A stretch of 64,000 bases of DNA from Mesorhizobium sp. M1C.F.Ca.ET.210.01.1.1 (lineage in GTDB: Bacteria > Pseudomonadota > Alphaproteobacteria > Rhizobiales > Rhizobiaceae), in assembly GCF_004791585.1 (NCBI RefSeq), contig NZ_SRUU01000012.1, forward strand, positions 124,001-188,000, written 5' to 3'. The translations under genes were made by a program, and so were the position numbers. The notes under the pieces are model-generated. The model ran no database searches, was not told where the DNA came from, and was given only the letters and a program-made list of their open reading frames with translations. Of this stretch, positions 1 through 7,946 are shown piece after piece. Every line of letters starts with the position of its first letter. The stretch's first letter is position 1.

Positions 1-2
1 CG

Positions 3-86
3 CATGGCTTCCGCACCGCAAGCCATGAGGACATTTTGGGTCAGGCGCTGGCCGAGAAACAAGAAAAGTCGGGAGGACAGAAATGA
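3..86 (+). CDS. Sugar ABC transporter ATP-binding protein, C-terminal end (partial)
   Basis: Only the last 27 codons are in the window; the gene begins upstream. The translated tail contains HEDILGQALAEKQEKSG, which resembles the end of ribose-type (RbsA-like) ATPases. Its TGA stop overlaps the ATG of the next gene (ATGA at 83-86), as expected for a translationally coupled ATPase-permease pair. The family call rests mainly on the neighbouring permease, because no Walker motif is visible here. Confidence 0.6.
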   Translation, partial: HGFRTASHEDILGQALAEKQEKSGGQK

Positions 87-1048
87 GCACCGAGGCGATC
101 CCTGCCGAAAAAACCAAGCGCAATTTCAATGCCCTGTTCGGGCTGACGCTGCTTGGGCTGTTGCTGTTGATGTGGATCGTGCTGGCGGTCGCCACTCCAT
201 CCTTCGCCACGGCGCTTAACATCACCAACCTTCTGCGCCAGGGCTCGCTGATCGCCATCCTGGCGGTCGGCCAGACCTTCGTCATCATCACCGGCGGCAT
301 CGACCTATCCGTCGGCGCCGTCGTCGGCTTCACCACCGTCGTCGTCGCGCTTCTGATCAATGCGGGCTGGCCGATCTGGGCGGCGGTGCTGATCACCTTG
401 CTGGTCGGCGTCGCCATCGGCCTGTTCCATGGCTTCGGCATCGTCAAGATGGGCCTGCCGCCCTTCATCATTACCTTGGCCACGATGACCTCGCTGCGCG
501 GCATCGGCCTGTTGATGACCAACGGCAACTCGATCTCGATCAACAGCGACCCGTTCCAGGCTTTCTCGCGCGGCTCGCTGCTCGGCATACCCTATCTCTT
601 CTGGATGGTGGTCCTGGTCGCGATACCGTCCTACGTCTTCCTGCACCACACGCGCTGGGGGCGCTACCTGTTCTCGGTCGGCTCCAATGCGGAGGCTGCG
701 CGGCTTTCCGGCGTCAACGTCCCGCGCACCATCTTCATGGCCTATATCCTGTCCGGCCTGCTGGCCGCCTTCGTCGGCGTGCTGCTGGCATCCCGCATCG
801 GCATCGGCAACCCGACGCAGGGCGACACCTATGAACTGCAGGCCATCGCATCCTCGGTGATCGGCGGCACCTCGCTGTTCGGCGCCATAGGCTCGGTGCA
901 TGGGCCGCTGATAGGCTCCTTCATCCTCTCCACGATCAACAACGGCGCCAACCTGCTCAACGTCAACACCTTCTGGCAGCGCGTCATCACCGGCGTTTTG
1001 ATCATCGTCATCGTCTACTTCGACGGCCTGCGCCGTCGCGGCAAGTGA
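83..1048 (+). CDS. Ribose-type sugar ABC transporter permease (RbsC family)
   Basis: A 321-residue, strongly hydrophobic inner-membrane protein. It carries the family hallmarks VGQTFVIITGGIDLSVG near residue 60 and SSVIGGTSLFGAIGSVHG near residue 255, in the conserved permease core. The length is normal for RbsC, XylH and AraH proteins. It overlaps the upstream ATPase by 4 nt, with GGGAGGA as ribosome site about 6 nt before the ATG. The substrate cannot be read from the permease; the polyol or sugar dehydrogenase that follows suggests import of a sugar or sugar alcohol. The periplasmic binding protein must lie upstream of the window. Confidence 0.9.
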   Translation: MSTEAIPAEKTKRNFNALFGLTLLGLLLLMWIVLAVATPSFATALNITNLLRQGSLIAILAVGQTFVIITGGIDLSVGAVVGFTTVVVALLINAGWPIWAAVLITLLVGVAIGLFHGFGIVKMGLPPFIITLATMTSLRGIGLLMTNGNSISINSDPFQAFSRGSLLGIPYLFWMVVLVAIPSYVFLHHTRWGRYLFSVGSNAEAARLSGVNVPRTIFMAYILSGLLAAFVGVLLASRIGIGNPTQGDTYELQAIASSVIGGTSLFGAIGSVHGPLIGSFILSTINNGANLLNVNTFWQRVITGVLIIVIVYFDGLRRRGK

Positions 1049-1113
1049 ACCATCGTTGAAGCATCGCGTCGGCCCCATCGGCCTGCGCACTTTCTTGAAC
1101 ATCGGATTTGCCC

Positions 1114-2130
1114 ATGAAAGCCGTCGTCTGCCGCTCGCCCGGCGACCTTGTCCTCGAAGACCGCGCCGCGCCCGGCGCGCCGCCCTCCGGCTGGGCGCGG
1201 GTCGCCGTCAGCCATGTCGGCATCTGCGGCACCGACTACCATATCTTCGAAGGCAAGCACCCTTTCCTCGCCTACCCGCGCATCATGGGCCACGAGGTCT
1301 CGGGCACGGTCGTCGAAAAAGGGGAAGGCGTCGCCCTCGCCGTGGGCGAGCCGGTGATCATCAATCCCTATCTGGCCTGCGGCAGATGCATTGCCTGCCG
1401 GCGCGGCAAGCCGAACTGCTGCGTGAGCATCGAGGTGCTCGGCGTGCATCGCGACGGCGCCATGTGCGACGAGATCCTAGTGCCGGCGCAGAACCTTTAC
1501 CCGGCAAACGGCCTGTCGCTGGCCGATGCGGCGGCGGTCGAATTCCTGGCGATCGGCGCCCATGCGGTGCGGCGTTCGCTTGCCGCCCCCGGTCAGCGCA
1601 CGCTGGTCATCGGCGCCGGCCCGATTGGACTCGGCACGGCCCTTTTTGCGCGCATCGCCGGGCTCGACGTCAGCCTGCTCGACATGAGCACCGAACGGCT
1701 CGGTTTCGCCGAAAGCGAACTCGGCTTTGCCGCGCTCGATGGTTCGAAGGCATCGCCGGCCGAACTGGTCAGGCACGCGACGGATGGGGAAGGCTTCGAC
1801 CTCGTCTTCGACGCCACCGGCAACACCCAATCGGTGCAATCGGCCTTCGCCCATGTCGCTCATGGCGGCGCGCTGGTACTGGTCAGCGTCGTCAAGGACG
1901 ACATCACCTTTTCCGACCCCGAGTTCCACAAGCGCGAGATGACGCTAATCGGTAGCCGCAACGCGCTGAGAGCCGACTTCGACCACGTCGCCGCTTCGAT
2001 CCGCGACGGCGCCGTGCCGCTGGCGAAGCTCGTCACGCATCGCACGACCCTTGCCGGCACGCCGCGCGATCTGTCGCGATGGGCGCATGAGAAGTCCGGC
2101 CTGATCAAGGCCGTCATCGAAGTCGGATAG
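1114..2130 (+). CDS. Zinc-dependent medium-chain alcohol/polyol dehydrogenase
   Basis: A 338-residue MDR-superfamily oxidoreductase. The catalytic zinc region (GICGTDYH, GHEVSG) lies near residues 36-65. The structural zinc site is four clustered cysteines, CGRCIACRRGKPNCC, near residue 90. The Rossmann motif GAGPIGLG is near residue 168. These place it with sorbitol, threonine or galactonate-type dehydrogenases acting with NAD(P) in the cytoplasm. The ATG at 1114 gives the normal MKAVV start; a TTG six bases upstream is a less likely start. It follows the permease by 65 nt and probably oxidises the imported sugar or polyol. The exact substrate is not determinable. Confidence 0.85.
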   Translation: MKAVVCRSPGDLVLEDRAAPGAPPSGWARVAVSHVGICGTDYHIFEGKHPFLAYPRIMGHEVSGTVVEKGEGVALAVGEPVIINPYLACGRCIACRRGKPNCCVSIEVLGVHRDGAMCDEILVPAQNLYPANGLSLADAAAVEFLAIGAHAVRRSLAAPGQRTLVIGAGPIGLGTALFARIAGLDVSLLDMSTERLGFAESELGFAALDGSKASPAELVRHATDGEGFDLVFDATGNTQSVQSAFAHVAHGGALVLVSVVKDDITFSDPEFHKREMTLIGSRNALRADFDHVAASIRDGAVPLAKLVTHRTTLAGTPRDLSRWAHEKSGLIKAVIEVG

Positions 2131-2213
2131 AGGATTCCAGGCACCGAAATTTCGCATCAGACGATGCCCGAGCGGATCGCATGACGTGGAGATTAGCCGA
2201 AGCGCTGTCCCTT

Positions 2214-2385
2214 CGTCATCCCACGGGCGAAGCAAGGAGCGTAGCGACGCAGCGCAGACCCGAGTATCCATTCCGTGACTTCGACGCGTTGCAACGATCC
2301 AGAATTCTGCTCCGCTGCGCCTCGCGATCGGGCATGGATCCTCGGGTCTGCGCTCCGCTTCGCGTCGCTCTGCCCGTGGATGACG
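2214..2385. repeat. Long imperfect inverted repeat (dispersed palindromic element)
   Basis: Left arm 2214-2271 and right arm 2334-2385 are reverse complements over about 50 bases with few mismatches. Shared core words are CGTCATCC, GCGCAGACCCGAG and ATCCAT. The element fills most of the 288-nt gap between two convergent genes. Frames that open across it are repeat artefacts. It resembles the RIME-like intergenic palindromes of rhizobia; it carries no gene. Confidence 0.75.
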
Positions 2386-2418
2386 ACCGCTGGGGTTATC
2401 GCCCGACGACGTTAAAAG

Positions 2419-3165
2419 CTAATCGTTCGCCGACAGCCTGAGCTCCACCCGCTCCGCCGGAAACCGCGATTCCGCGAACTGGATCGGCTGGCCGTCCAGC
2501 GTGACGTTGACGGCGACCGTCACCAGCACGATGGCGCCGGGCTGCAGGTCGAGATCGGCAAGATCGGCGGCGTCGGCGTGGCGCGCCGAGAGCACGGTCG
2601 ATTGCCTCAGATAGTCGTTGATGCCGAAGCGCTTGAGCGAGGCGGTGACCGATCCCGTCTCGGCCATTGCCGCCGCGATGCCGCCAAAGCGCTTGGCATC
2701 GAACCACGTCGTTGCCCGCGACACCGGATGCCCATCGGCCTCGCCGCGCGTTTCCAGGCGGATCACGGCGACCCCGTTTGCGATGCCGAGCGCTTCGGCG
2801 ATGCGCCGGTCGGCCGGCTCGGTCGATGACGACAGCAGCGCGATGTGGCGTTCGGTCGTCTGTCCCTGCAATCCGGTCGAGAACCGCGTGCGCGCGCCGA
2901 TCGGATAGGACAGCCGCTTGCGCGACAAAACGAAGGTGCCGCGCCCTTGCTCGGCCCTCAGCACGCCTTCCTGCACCAGTGCGGCAATGGCGCTGCGCAC
3001 CGTGTGGCGGTTGACGCCGTAGCGTTCCGCCAGAGCGACCTCGGGCGGCAGCGCCGCATTCGCGGCGAAATCGCCGTTCGCGATTCCCTGCAGGATCCTG
3101 TCGGCGATCTGCCGCCACAGCGATACGCCACTGCGCCTTTCGATGCTGCTCGCCAGCCCGATCAT
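2419..3165 (-). CDS. phnF: GntR/HutC-family phosphonate regulator PhnF
   Basis: A 248-residue regulator. The N-terminal winged helix-turn-helix reads LPPEVALAERYGVNRHTVRSA, and a UTRA effector domain follows (residues about 95-240). It diverges from phnGHIJKL, the usual position of PhnF, which represses phn genes. I chose the ATG at 3165 because GGGGCGGGG precedes it and the length then matches PhnF proteins. An in-frame start at 3216 would add 17 unconserved residues and run into the Pho box. An operator-like inverted repeat is at 3259-3278. Confidence 0.88.
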   Translation of the reverse strand: MIGLASSIERRSGVSLWRQIADRILQGIANGDFAANAALPPEVALAERYGVNRHTVRSAIAALVQEGVLRAEQGRGTFVLSRKRLSYPIGARTRFSTGLQGQTTERHIALLSSSTEPADRRIAEALGIANGVAVIRLETRGEADGHPVSRATTWFDAKRFGGIAAAMAETGSVTASLKRFGINDYLRQSTVLSARHADAADLADLDLQPGAIVLVTVAVNVTLDGQPIQFAESRFPAERVELRLSAND

Positions 3166-3205
3166 ATCCCCGCCCCCAACGTCTTCCCCCTGACTTTTGC
3201 GCCTC

Positions 3206-3223
3206 TTGTCATCCACCCGTCAT
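3206..3223 (+). promoter_or_regulatory. Pho box (PhoB site) of the phnG operon
   Basis: Two 7-base direct repeats, TTGTCAT and CCGTCAT, are separated by 4 bases. Each matches the PhoB half-site CTGTCAT at 6 of 7 positions and the 11-base period is exact. A good -10 hexamer TATAAT follows at 3245-3250. The gap to it is about one helical turn longer than in classic E. coli Pho promoters. It predicts induction of the C-P lyase genes under phosphate starvation. Confidence 0.65.
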
Positions 3224-3258
3224 GGACTCTCGTTACGAGATGAATATAATTTGTATAG

Positions 3259-3278
3259 TTGTCTATATCAATGGACAA
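3259..3278. promoter_or_regulatory. Putative PhnF operator
   Basis: The inverted repeat TTGTCTAT-ATCA-ATGGACAA has 8-base arms with one mismatch. An overlapping smaller palindrome, TATAG-TTGT-CTATA, covers 3254-3267. Both lie just downstream of TATAAT (3245-3250) and upstream of phnG, where bound repressor would block transcription. The tract is AT-rich against its surroundings. Assignment to PhnF is inferred from position and from the HutC-type regulator next door. Confidence 0.5.
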
Positions 3279-3302
3279 ATTACCCATGCCAGGAGTGAAG
3301 CG

Positions 3303-3764
3303 ATGCGAGGACAGAAAGCACGCGAGCAAGCCGAGCGGAAAGCAGTGATGGCGACGCTGGCGCAGGCGAAGGCCGAGGAGATCGCGCGCCTATGGAGCGA
3401 GGCTGGACTGCCCTCCGAGGTCGAGCTGCTGCGCGGTCCCGAAACCGGGCTGGTCACCGTGCGCGGGCGGATCGGCGGCGGCGGCGCGCCCTTCAATGTC
3501 GGCGAGGCGACTGTCACCCGCGCCACCGTGCGGCTGCCTTCCGGACAGGTCGGCCACTCCTATGCGCTCGGCCGCGACAAGGGCAAGGCAAAGCTCACGG
3601 CTATCGCCGATGCGCTGTGGCAGGACCCGGCGCATCGCGAAACGATCGAAACGAAGCTCGTCAGACCATTGCGGACAGCACTCGAAGAGGCGCGCGAAAA
3701 ACGGCGCGTCGAGGCGGCGGCGACGAAAGTCGATTTCTTCACCATGGTGCGCGGAGAGGACTGA
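3303..3764 (+). CDS. phnG: C-P lyase core subunit PhnG
   Basis: A 153-residue PhnG subunit of the carbon-phosphorus lyase core (PhnG2H2I2J2). With PhnH, PhnI and PhnL, the core transfers a phosphonate onto the ribose of ATP. The ATG at 3303 follows AGGAG at 3291-3295 with ideal spacing and gives the normal family length; an upstream in-frame start would read through the promoter. The C-terminal TKVDFFTMVRGED is typical of PhnG. It is the first gene of a tightly packed operon and its stop overlaps phnH (TGATG). Confidence 0.92.
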   Translation: MRGQKAREQAERKAVMATLAQAKAEEIARLWSEAGLPSEVELLRGPETGLVTVRGRIGGGGAPFNVGEATVTRATVRLPSGQVGHSYALGRDKGKAKLTAIADALWQDPAHRETIETKLVRPLRTALEEAREKRRVEAAATKVDFFTMVRGED

Positions 3765-4375
3765 TGGATATCGCCACGCAATCGATCGAAGGCGGTTTCG
3801 CCGATCCGGTGTTCAACGCGCAAACCGTGTTCCGCGCCGTCATGGACGCGATGGCGCGCCCCGGCAGCGTTCAGGCTCTGTCGCCGCTCGCCCATCCGCC
3901 GGCGCCGCTGTCGGCGACCGCCGGTGCCGTGGCGCTTTCGCTTTGCGACAACGACACGCCGGTCTGGCTCGACCCGCGCCTGCAGGCCGAAGCCTCGGTC
4001 AAGGCCTGGCTCGGCTTTCACACCGGCTCGCCCTTGGCCAACACACCCGCCGACGCGCATTTCGCGATAGTGGCCAACCCGGCGGAGATGGCGGCGCTCG
4101 ACGGCTTTTCGCAAGGCACGCAGGAATATCCGGACCGCTCGACGACGCTGGTCCTTTTGGTCGATGATCTCGCCTCCGGTCCATCGCTGCTGCTCGAAGG
4201 ACCGGGCATCGAGAAGACCGCGATGATCGCGCCGACCGGTATGCCGCGGCATTTCGTCGAGCAGTGGAGACAGAACAACCAGCGTTTTCCGCGCGGCGTC
4301 GACATCGTCCTGGCGGCGCCCGGCAGCCTCGCCTGCCTGCCGCGCACCACCCGCATCAAGACGATGGAGGCCTGA
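3764..4375 (+). CDS. phnH: C-P lyase core subunit PhnH
   Basis: A 203-residue PhnH, starting MDIATQSIEGGFADPVFN, close to the family start and length (about 195 residues). PhnH is a PLP-transferase-like fold without cofactor that forms part of the C-P lyase core. The ATG overlaps the phnG stop by one base. The end (RIKTMEA) is followed by phnI one base later. No missing segments are seen. Confidence 0.92.
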   Translation: MDIATQSIEGGFADPVFNAQTVFRAVMDAMARPGSVQALSPLAHPPAPLSATAGAVALSLCDNDTPVWLDPRLQAEASVKAWLGFHTGSPLANTPADAHFAIVANPAEMAALDGFSQGTQEYPDRSTTLVLLVDDLASGPSLLLEGPGIEKTAMIAPTGMPRHFVEQWRQNNQRFPRGVDIVLAAPGSLACLPRTTRIKTMEA

Positions 4376-4376
4376 C

Positions 4377-5489
4377 ATGTATGTCGCGGTGAAAGGCGGC
4401 GAAGCCGCAATCGCCAACGCCCATCGCCTGCTTGCCGATCGCCGGCGCGGCGACCGCTCGGTGCCGGCGCTGCGCCTCGACCAGATCGTCGAGCAACTGG
4501 CGCTCGGCGTCGACAGGGTGATGAGCGAAGGCTCGCTCTACGATCGCGAGCTTGCCGCTTTAGCCGTCGTCCAGGCGCGCGGCGACATGATCGAGGCGAT
4601 CTTCCTGGTGCGCGCCTATCGCACCACCTTGCCGCGCTTCGGCTATACCAGCCCGGTCGACACCGGCGCCATGCAGGTCGAGCGGCGCGTATCCGCCGCC
4701 TACAAGGACCTGCCCGGCGGCCAGGTGCTCGGCCCGACCTTCGACTACACGCATCGCCTGCTCGATCCGGAGCTTGCCGCCGGCGCCGATGTCGAGGCGC
4801 CCGCGCAGCGCCCGGTCGAAGCCGAGGCGATGCCGAGCGTCTCCTCGATCCTCGCCCATGAGGGCCTGATCGAAGCCGACGGCGACATGCCGCTCGACCA
4901 TGTGCCCGGCGACATCACGCGCGAGCCGCTGCAGTTCCCGATGGCGCGCGACATCCGCCTGCAAGCGCTGTCGCGCGGCGACGAAGGTTTTCTGCTGGCG
5001 CTCGGCTATTCGACGCAGCGCGGCTATGCCCGCAACCATCCTTTCGCCGGCGAGGTGCGCATCGGCGAGGTCGAGCTCGAGCTGGACATACCGGAACTGC
5101 CGTTTGCCGTGCCGATCGGTTCCATCCGCGTCACCGAGTGCCAGATGGTCAACCAGTTCAAGGGCTCGGCCAAGGCGCCGCCGCAATTCACCCGCGGCTA
5201 CGGCCTCGTCTTCGGTCAGAGCGAGCGCAAGGCGATGGCCATGGCGCTATGCGACCGGGCGCTGCGCGCGAGCGAGCTCGGCGAGGATGTCGTCGCCGCC
5301 GCGCAGGACGAGGAGTTCGTCATCTCGCACTCCGACAATGTTCAGGCGACCGGTTTCGTCGAGCATCTGAAGCTGCCGCACTATGTCGACTTCCAGGCCG
5401 AGCTCGATCTGGTCCGCCGCATGCGTGCCGAATACGAAGCGCGGGAGAGTTCCGACACGGCAGAAGAGAAGAGGGAGGCCGCGGAATGA
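4377..5489 (+). CDS. phnI: C-P lyase core subunit PhnI (nucleosidase-like)
   Basis: A 370-residue PhnI. In the pathway it displaces adenine from ATP to form the ribose triphosphonate intermediate, together with PhnG, PhnH and PhnL. It starts MYVAVKGGEAAI, a conserved beginning. The C-terminal half holds the typical HSDNVQATGFVEHLKLPHYVD region. The last 30 residues are acidic and low complexity (EARESSDTAEEKREAAE), a little longer than usual. The stop overlaps phnJ by ATGA. Confidence 0.93.
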   Translation: MYVAVKGGEAAIANAHRLLADRRRGDRSVPALRLDQIVEQLALGVDRVMSEGSLYDRELAALAVVQARGDMIEAIFLVRAYRTTLPRFGYTSPVDTGAMQVERRVSAAYKDLPGGQVLGPTFDYTHRLLDPELAAGADVEAPAQRPVEAEAMPSVSSILAHEGLIEADGDMPLDHVPGDITREPLQFPMARDIRLQALSRGDEGFLLALGYSTQRGYARNHPFAGEVRIGEVELELDIPELPFAVPIGSIRVTECQMVNQFKGSAKAPPQFTRGYGLVFGQSERKAMAMALCDRALRASELGEDVVAAAQDEEFVISHSDNVQATGFVEHLKLPHYVDFQAELDLVRRMRAEYEARESSDTAEEKREAAE

Positions 5490-6463
5490 ACGCGCAACCG
5501 ACAGAGATCGCCACCTACAACTTCGCCTATCTTGACGAGCAGACGAAGCGGATGATCCGCCGGGCAATCCTCAAGGGCATCGCCATTCCAGGCTACCAGG
5601 TGCCCTTCGCCTCTCGCGAGATGCCGATGCCCTATGGCTGGGGCACCGGCGGCGTACAGGTCACCGCCTCGATCATCGGCCCGGATGACGTGCTGAAGGT
5701 CATCGACCAGGGCGCCGACGACACCACCAACGCCGTCTCGATCCGCGCCTTCTTCAAGAAGGTCGCCAATGTCGCCGTCACCACCGAGACGGCTGCGGCG
5801 ACGATCATCCAGACCCGCCACCGCATCCCAGAGCATCCGCTGACGGCGCGACAGGTGCTGGTCTTCCAGGTGCCGATCCCCGAGCCGCTGCGCTTCCTCG
5901 AGCCGCGCGAGACCGAGACCCGCAAGATGCATGCTCTCGAGGAATACGGCCTCATGCATGTGAAGCTCTATGAGGACATCGCCAGGCACGGCCGCATCGC
6001 CACCACCTACGCTTATCCGGTCAAGGTCGAGGGCCGCTACGTGATGGATCCGTCGCCGACGCCGAAATTCGACAATCCGAAGATGCATCGTTCGCCGGCC
6101 TTGCAACTGTTCGGTGCCGGCCGCGAAAAGCGCATCTACGCCGTGCCGCCTTTCACCGACGTCGTCAGCCTCGATTTCGAGGATCACCCGTTCGAGGTGC
6201 AGACCTTCGACCAGCCCTGCGCGCTCTGCGCCGCCGAGAATGTCTATCTCGACGAGGTCATCCTCGATGATCATGGCGGCCACATGTTCGTCTGCTCCGA
6301 CACTGATCATTGCGAGAAGCGGCGCGCCGACCCTACCTCCCCCTTGTGGGGAGGTCGCGCCGAAGGCGCGGGTGGGGGTAGCCTGGCGACGCCCCCTACA
6401 ACCCCCACCCCGGCGCTGCGCGCCGACCCTCCTCGCAAGGGGGAGGGTAAGGAGGCCGAATGA
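5486..6463 (+). CDS. phnJ: C-P lyase radical-SAM subunit PhnJ with repeat-encoded C-terminal tail
   Basis: PhnJ cleaves the C-P bond by radical S-adenosylmethionine chemistry. All expected residues are present: Cys245, Cys248, Cys270 and Cys276, with the same spacing as the four key cysteines of E. coli PhnJ (241, 244, 266, 272), and Gly36, equivalent to the E. coli radical glycine 32. The conserved protein ends near residue 281, the usual full length. From about residue 282 to 325 the frame runs through a palindromic repeat (6331-6449) and stops in the ATGA overlap with phnK. The tail is rich in Gly, Pro and Arg and is unlike PhnJ elsewhere. Activity is probably kept because the core is whole. 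Confidence 0.92.
   Translation: MNAQPTEIATYNFAYLDEQTKRMIRRAILKGIAIPGYQVPFASREMPMPYGWGTGGVQVTASIIGPDDVLKVIDQGADDTTNAVSIRAFFKKVANVAVTTETAAATIIQTRHRIPEHPLTARQVLVFQVPIPEPLRFLEPRETETRKMHALEEYGLMHVKLYEDIARHGRIATTYAYPVKVEGRYVMDPSPTPKFDNPKMHRSPALQLFGAGREKRIYAVPPFTDVVSLDFEDHPFEVQTFDQPCALCAAENVYLDEVILDDHGGHMFVCSDTDHCEKRRADPTSPLWGGRAEGAGGGSLATPPTTPTPALRADPPRKGEGKEAE
6331..6449. repeat. Palindromic repeat inserted in frame at the 3' end of phnJ
   Basis: The arms (about 6331-6380 and 6401-6449) are reverse complements with a few mismatches. They contain CTCCCCCTTGTGGGGAGG-type inner hairpins and outer GGTGGGGGT/ACCCCCACC blocks. The repeat has no stop in the phnJ frame. It ends just before AAGGAGG at 6449-6455, the ribosome site of phnK. 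Related G/C hairpin words recur at 13892-14089 and 16421-16481. Confidence 0.8.
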
Positions 6464-7236
6464 CCGACGAACCGCTGCTGCGCGTCTCGGCACTTTCCAA
6501 ATTCTACGGCTCGCGCGTCGGTTGCGAGAATGTCTCGTTCGACCTCTGGCCGGGCGAGGTGCTGGCGGTGGTCGGTGAATCGGGCTCGGGCAAGACGACG
6601 CTGCTCAACTGCCTGTCGACCAGGCTGCTGCCGTCCTCCGGCACGGCAAGCTACCGCATGCGTGACGGCCAGTGGCGCGAGCTCTACCGCATGAGCGAGG
6701 CCGAACGCCGCTTCCTGATGCGCACGGACTGGGGGTTCGTCCACCAGAACCCGGCGGACGGGCTGCGCATGACGGTGTCGGCCGGCGCCAATGTCGGCGA
6801 GCGGCTAATGGCGGTCGGCGACCGCCACTACGGTAGGATCCGCGCCACCGCGGTCGACTGGCTGTCACGGGTCGAGATCGACGAGGACCGCATCGACGAC
6901 GAGCCGCGCGCCTTTTCCGGCGGCATGCGCCAGCGCCTGCAGATCGCCCGCAACCTAGTGACCGGGCCGCGGCTGGTGTTCATGGACGAGCCGACAGGCG
7001 GCCTGGACGTTTCGGTGCAGGCGCGTCTGCTCGATCTGCTGCGCGGGCTGGTCACCGATCTCGGCCTCGCCGCTATCGTCGTCACCCACGACCTCGCCGT
7101 GGCGCGGCTCTTGTCGCAGCGCATGATGGTGATGAAGGACGGCCGTGTCGTCGAAAGCGGTCTCACCGACCGCGTGCTCGACGATCCGCGCGCGCCTTAC
7201 ACGCAGCTTCTCGTTTCTTCGATCCTGCAGGTTTGA
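6460..7236 (+). CDS. phnK: C-P lyase ATP-binding subunit PhnK
   Basis: A 258-residue ABC-type ATPase that docks on the C-P lyase core through PhnJ rather than energising transport. Walker A GESGSGKTT is near residue 36, the signature FSGGMRQRLQIARN near residue 150, and Walker B LVFMDEPTGGLD near residue 172. The ATG overlaps the phnJ stop and has a strong AAGGAGG site just downstream of the repeat. Length is as in other PhnK proteins. Confidence 0.92.
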   Translation: MTDEPLLRVSALSKFYGSRVGCENVSFDLWPGEVLAVVGESGSGKTTLLNCLSTRLLPSSGTASYRMRDGQWRELYRMSEAERRFLMRTDWGFVHQNPADGLRMTVSAGANVGERLMAVGDRHYGRIRATAVDWLSRVEIDEDRIDDEPRAFSGGMRQRLQIARNLVTGPRLVFMDEPTGGLDVSVQARLLDLLRGLVTDLGLAAIVVTHDLAVARLLSQRMMVMKDGRVVESGLTDRVLDDPRAPYTQLLVSSILQV

Positions 7237-7238
7237 CG

Positions 7239-7946
7239 ATGCCGACACCTCTCGTTGTCTCCGATGTCGCAAAAAGCTTCACCATGCATCTGCGCGACGG
7301 CGTCACGCTGCCGGTGGTGGCGGGCGTTTCCTTCTCGATCCGCGCCGGCGAATGCGCCGTGCTCGGCGGCCCGTCCGGCGCGGGGAAAAGCTCGATCCTG
7401 AAGATGCTTTACGGCAACTACGCCGTCGACGAAGGCCAGATCATCGTCCAGCACGAGGGCGGGCTGATCGACCTTGGCTCGGCCAGTCCGCGCACCGTGC
7501 TTGCCGTGCGCCGCAGCACCATCGGCTATGTCAGCCAGTTCCTGCGCACCGTGCCGCGCGTCTCGGCGCTCGACGTCGTCGCCGGACCGCTGGTCGAGCG
7601 CGGCGAGAATCGCGAAGGCGCGCGGGAGAAGGCTCGTTCCCTGTTGGCGCAATTGAACCTGCCGGAGAAACTCTGGGCCCTGCCGCCCGCGACCTTCTCC
7701 GGCGGCGAGCAGCAGCGCGTCAACATCGCGCGTGGCTTCATAACCGAGCATCCGATCCTGCAGCTCGACGAGCCGACGGCTTCGCTCGACGCCAAAAATC
7801 GCGACGTCGTGGTCGACCTCATCGCCGCCAAGAAGGCGGCGGGCGTCGCCCTGCTCGGCATCTTCCATGACCAGGATGTGCGCGAAGCGGTGGCCGACCG
7901 CGTCATCGACGTCACCGCCTTCGCCGCAGGCAGGATCGCCGCATGA
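7239..7946 (+). CDS. phnL: C-P lyase system ATPase PhnL
   Basis: A 235-residue ABC-fold ATPase needed with PhnGHI for making the ribose-phosphonate intermediate. Walker A GGPSGAGKSS is near residue 45, the signature FSGGEQQRVNIARG near residue 152, and Walker B LQLDEPTASLD near residue 174. I chose the ATG at 7239 (MPTPLVV); a TTG at 7233 overlapping the phnK stop is an alternative two codons longer. The stop overlaps the following acyltransferase by ATGA, so the operon continues. Confidence 0.92.
   Translation: MPTPLVVSDVAKSFTMHLRDGVTLPVVAGVSFSIRAGECAVLGGPSGAGKSSILKMLYGNYAVDEGQIIVQHEGGLIDLGSASPRTVLAVRRSTIGYVSQFLRTVPRVSALDVVAGPLVERGENREGAREKARSLLAQLNLPEKLWALPPATFSGGEQQRVNIARGFITEHPILQLDEPTASLDAKNRDVVVDLIAAKKAAGVALLGIFHDQDVREAVADRVIDVTAFAAGRIAA

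Noticed and set aside
2181-2441. Short forward frame across 2181-2441
   Set aside because: It is produced by the inverted repeat at 2214-2385.
5486-7236. PhnJ-PhnK fusion through the repeat
   Set aside because: The phnJ frame stops at 6463 within the ATGA overlap; phnK starts in another frame with its own ribosome site.
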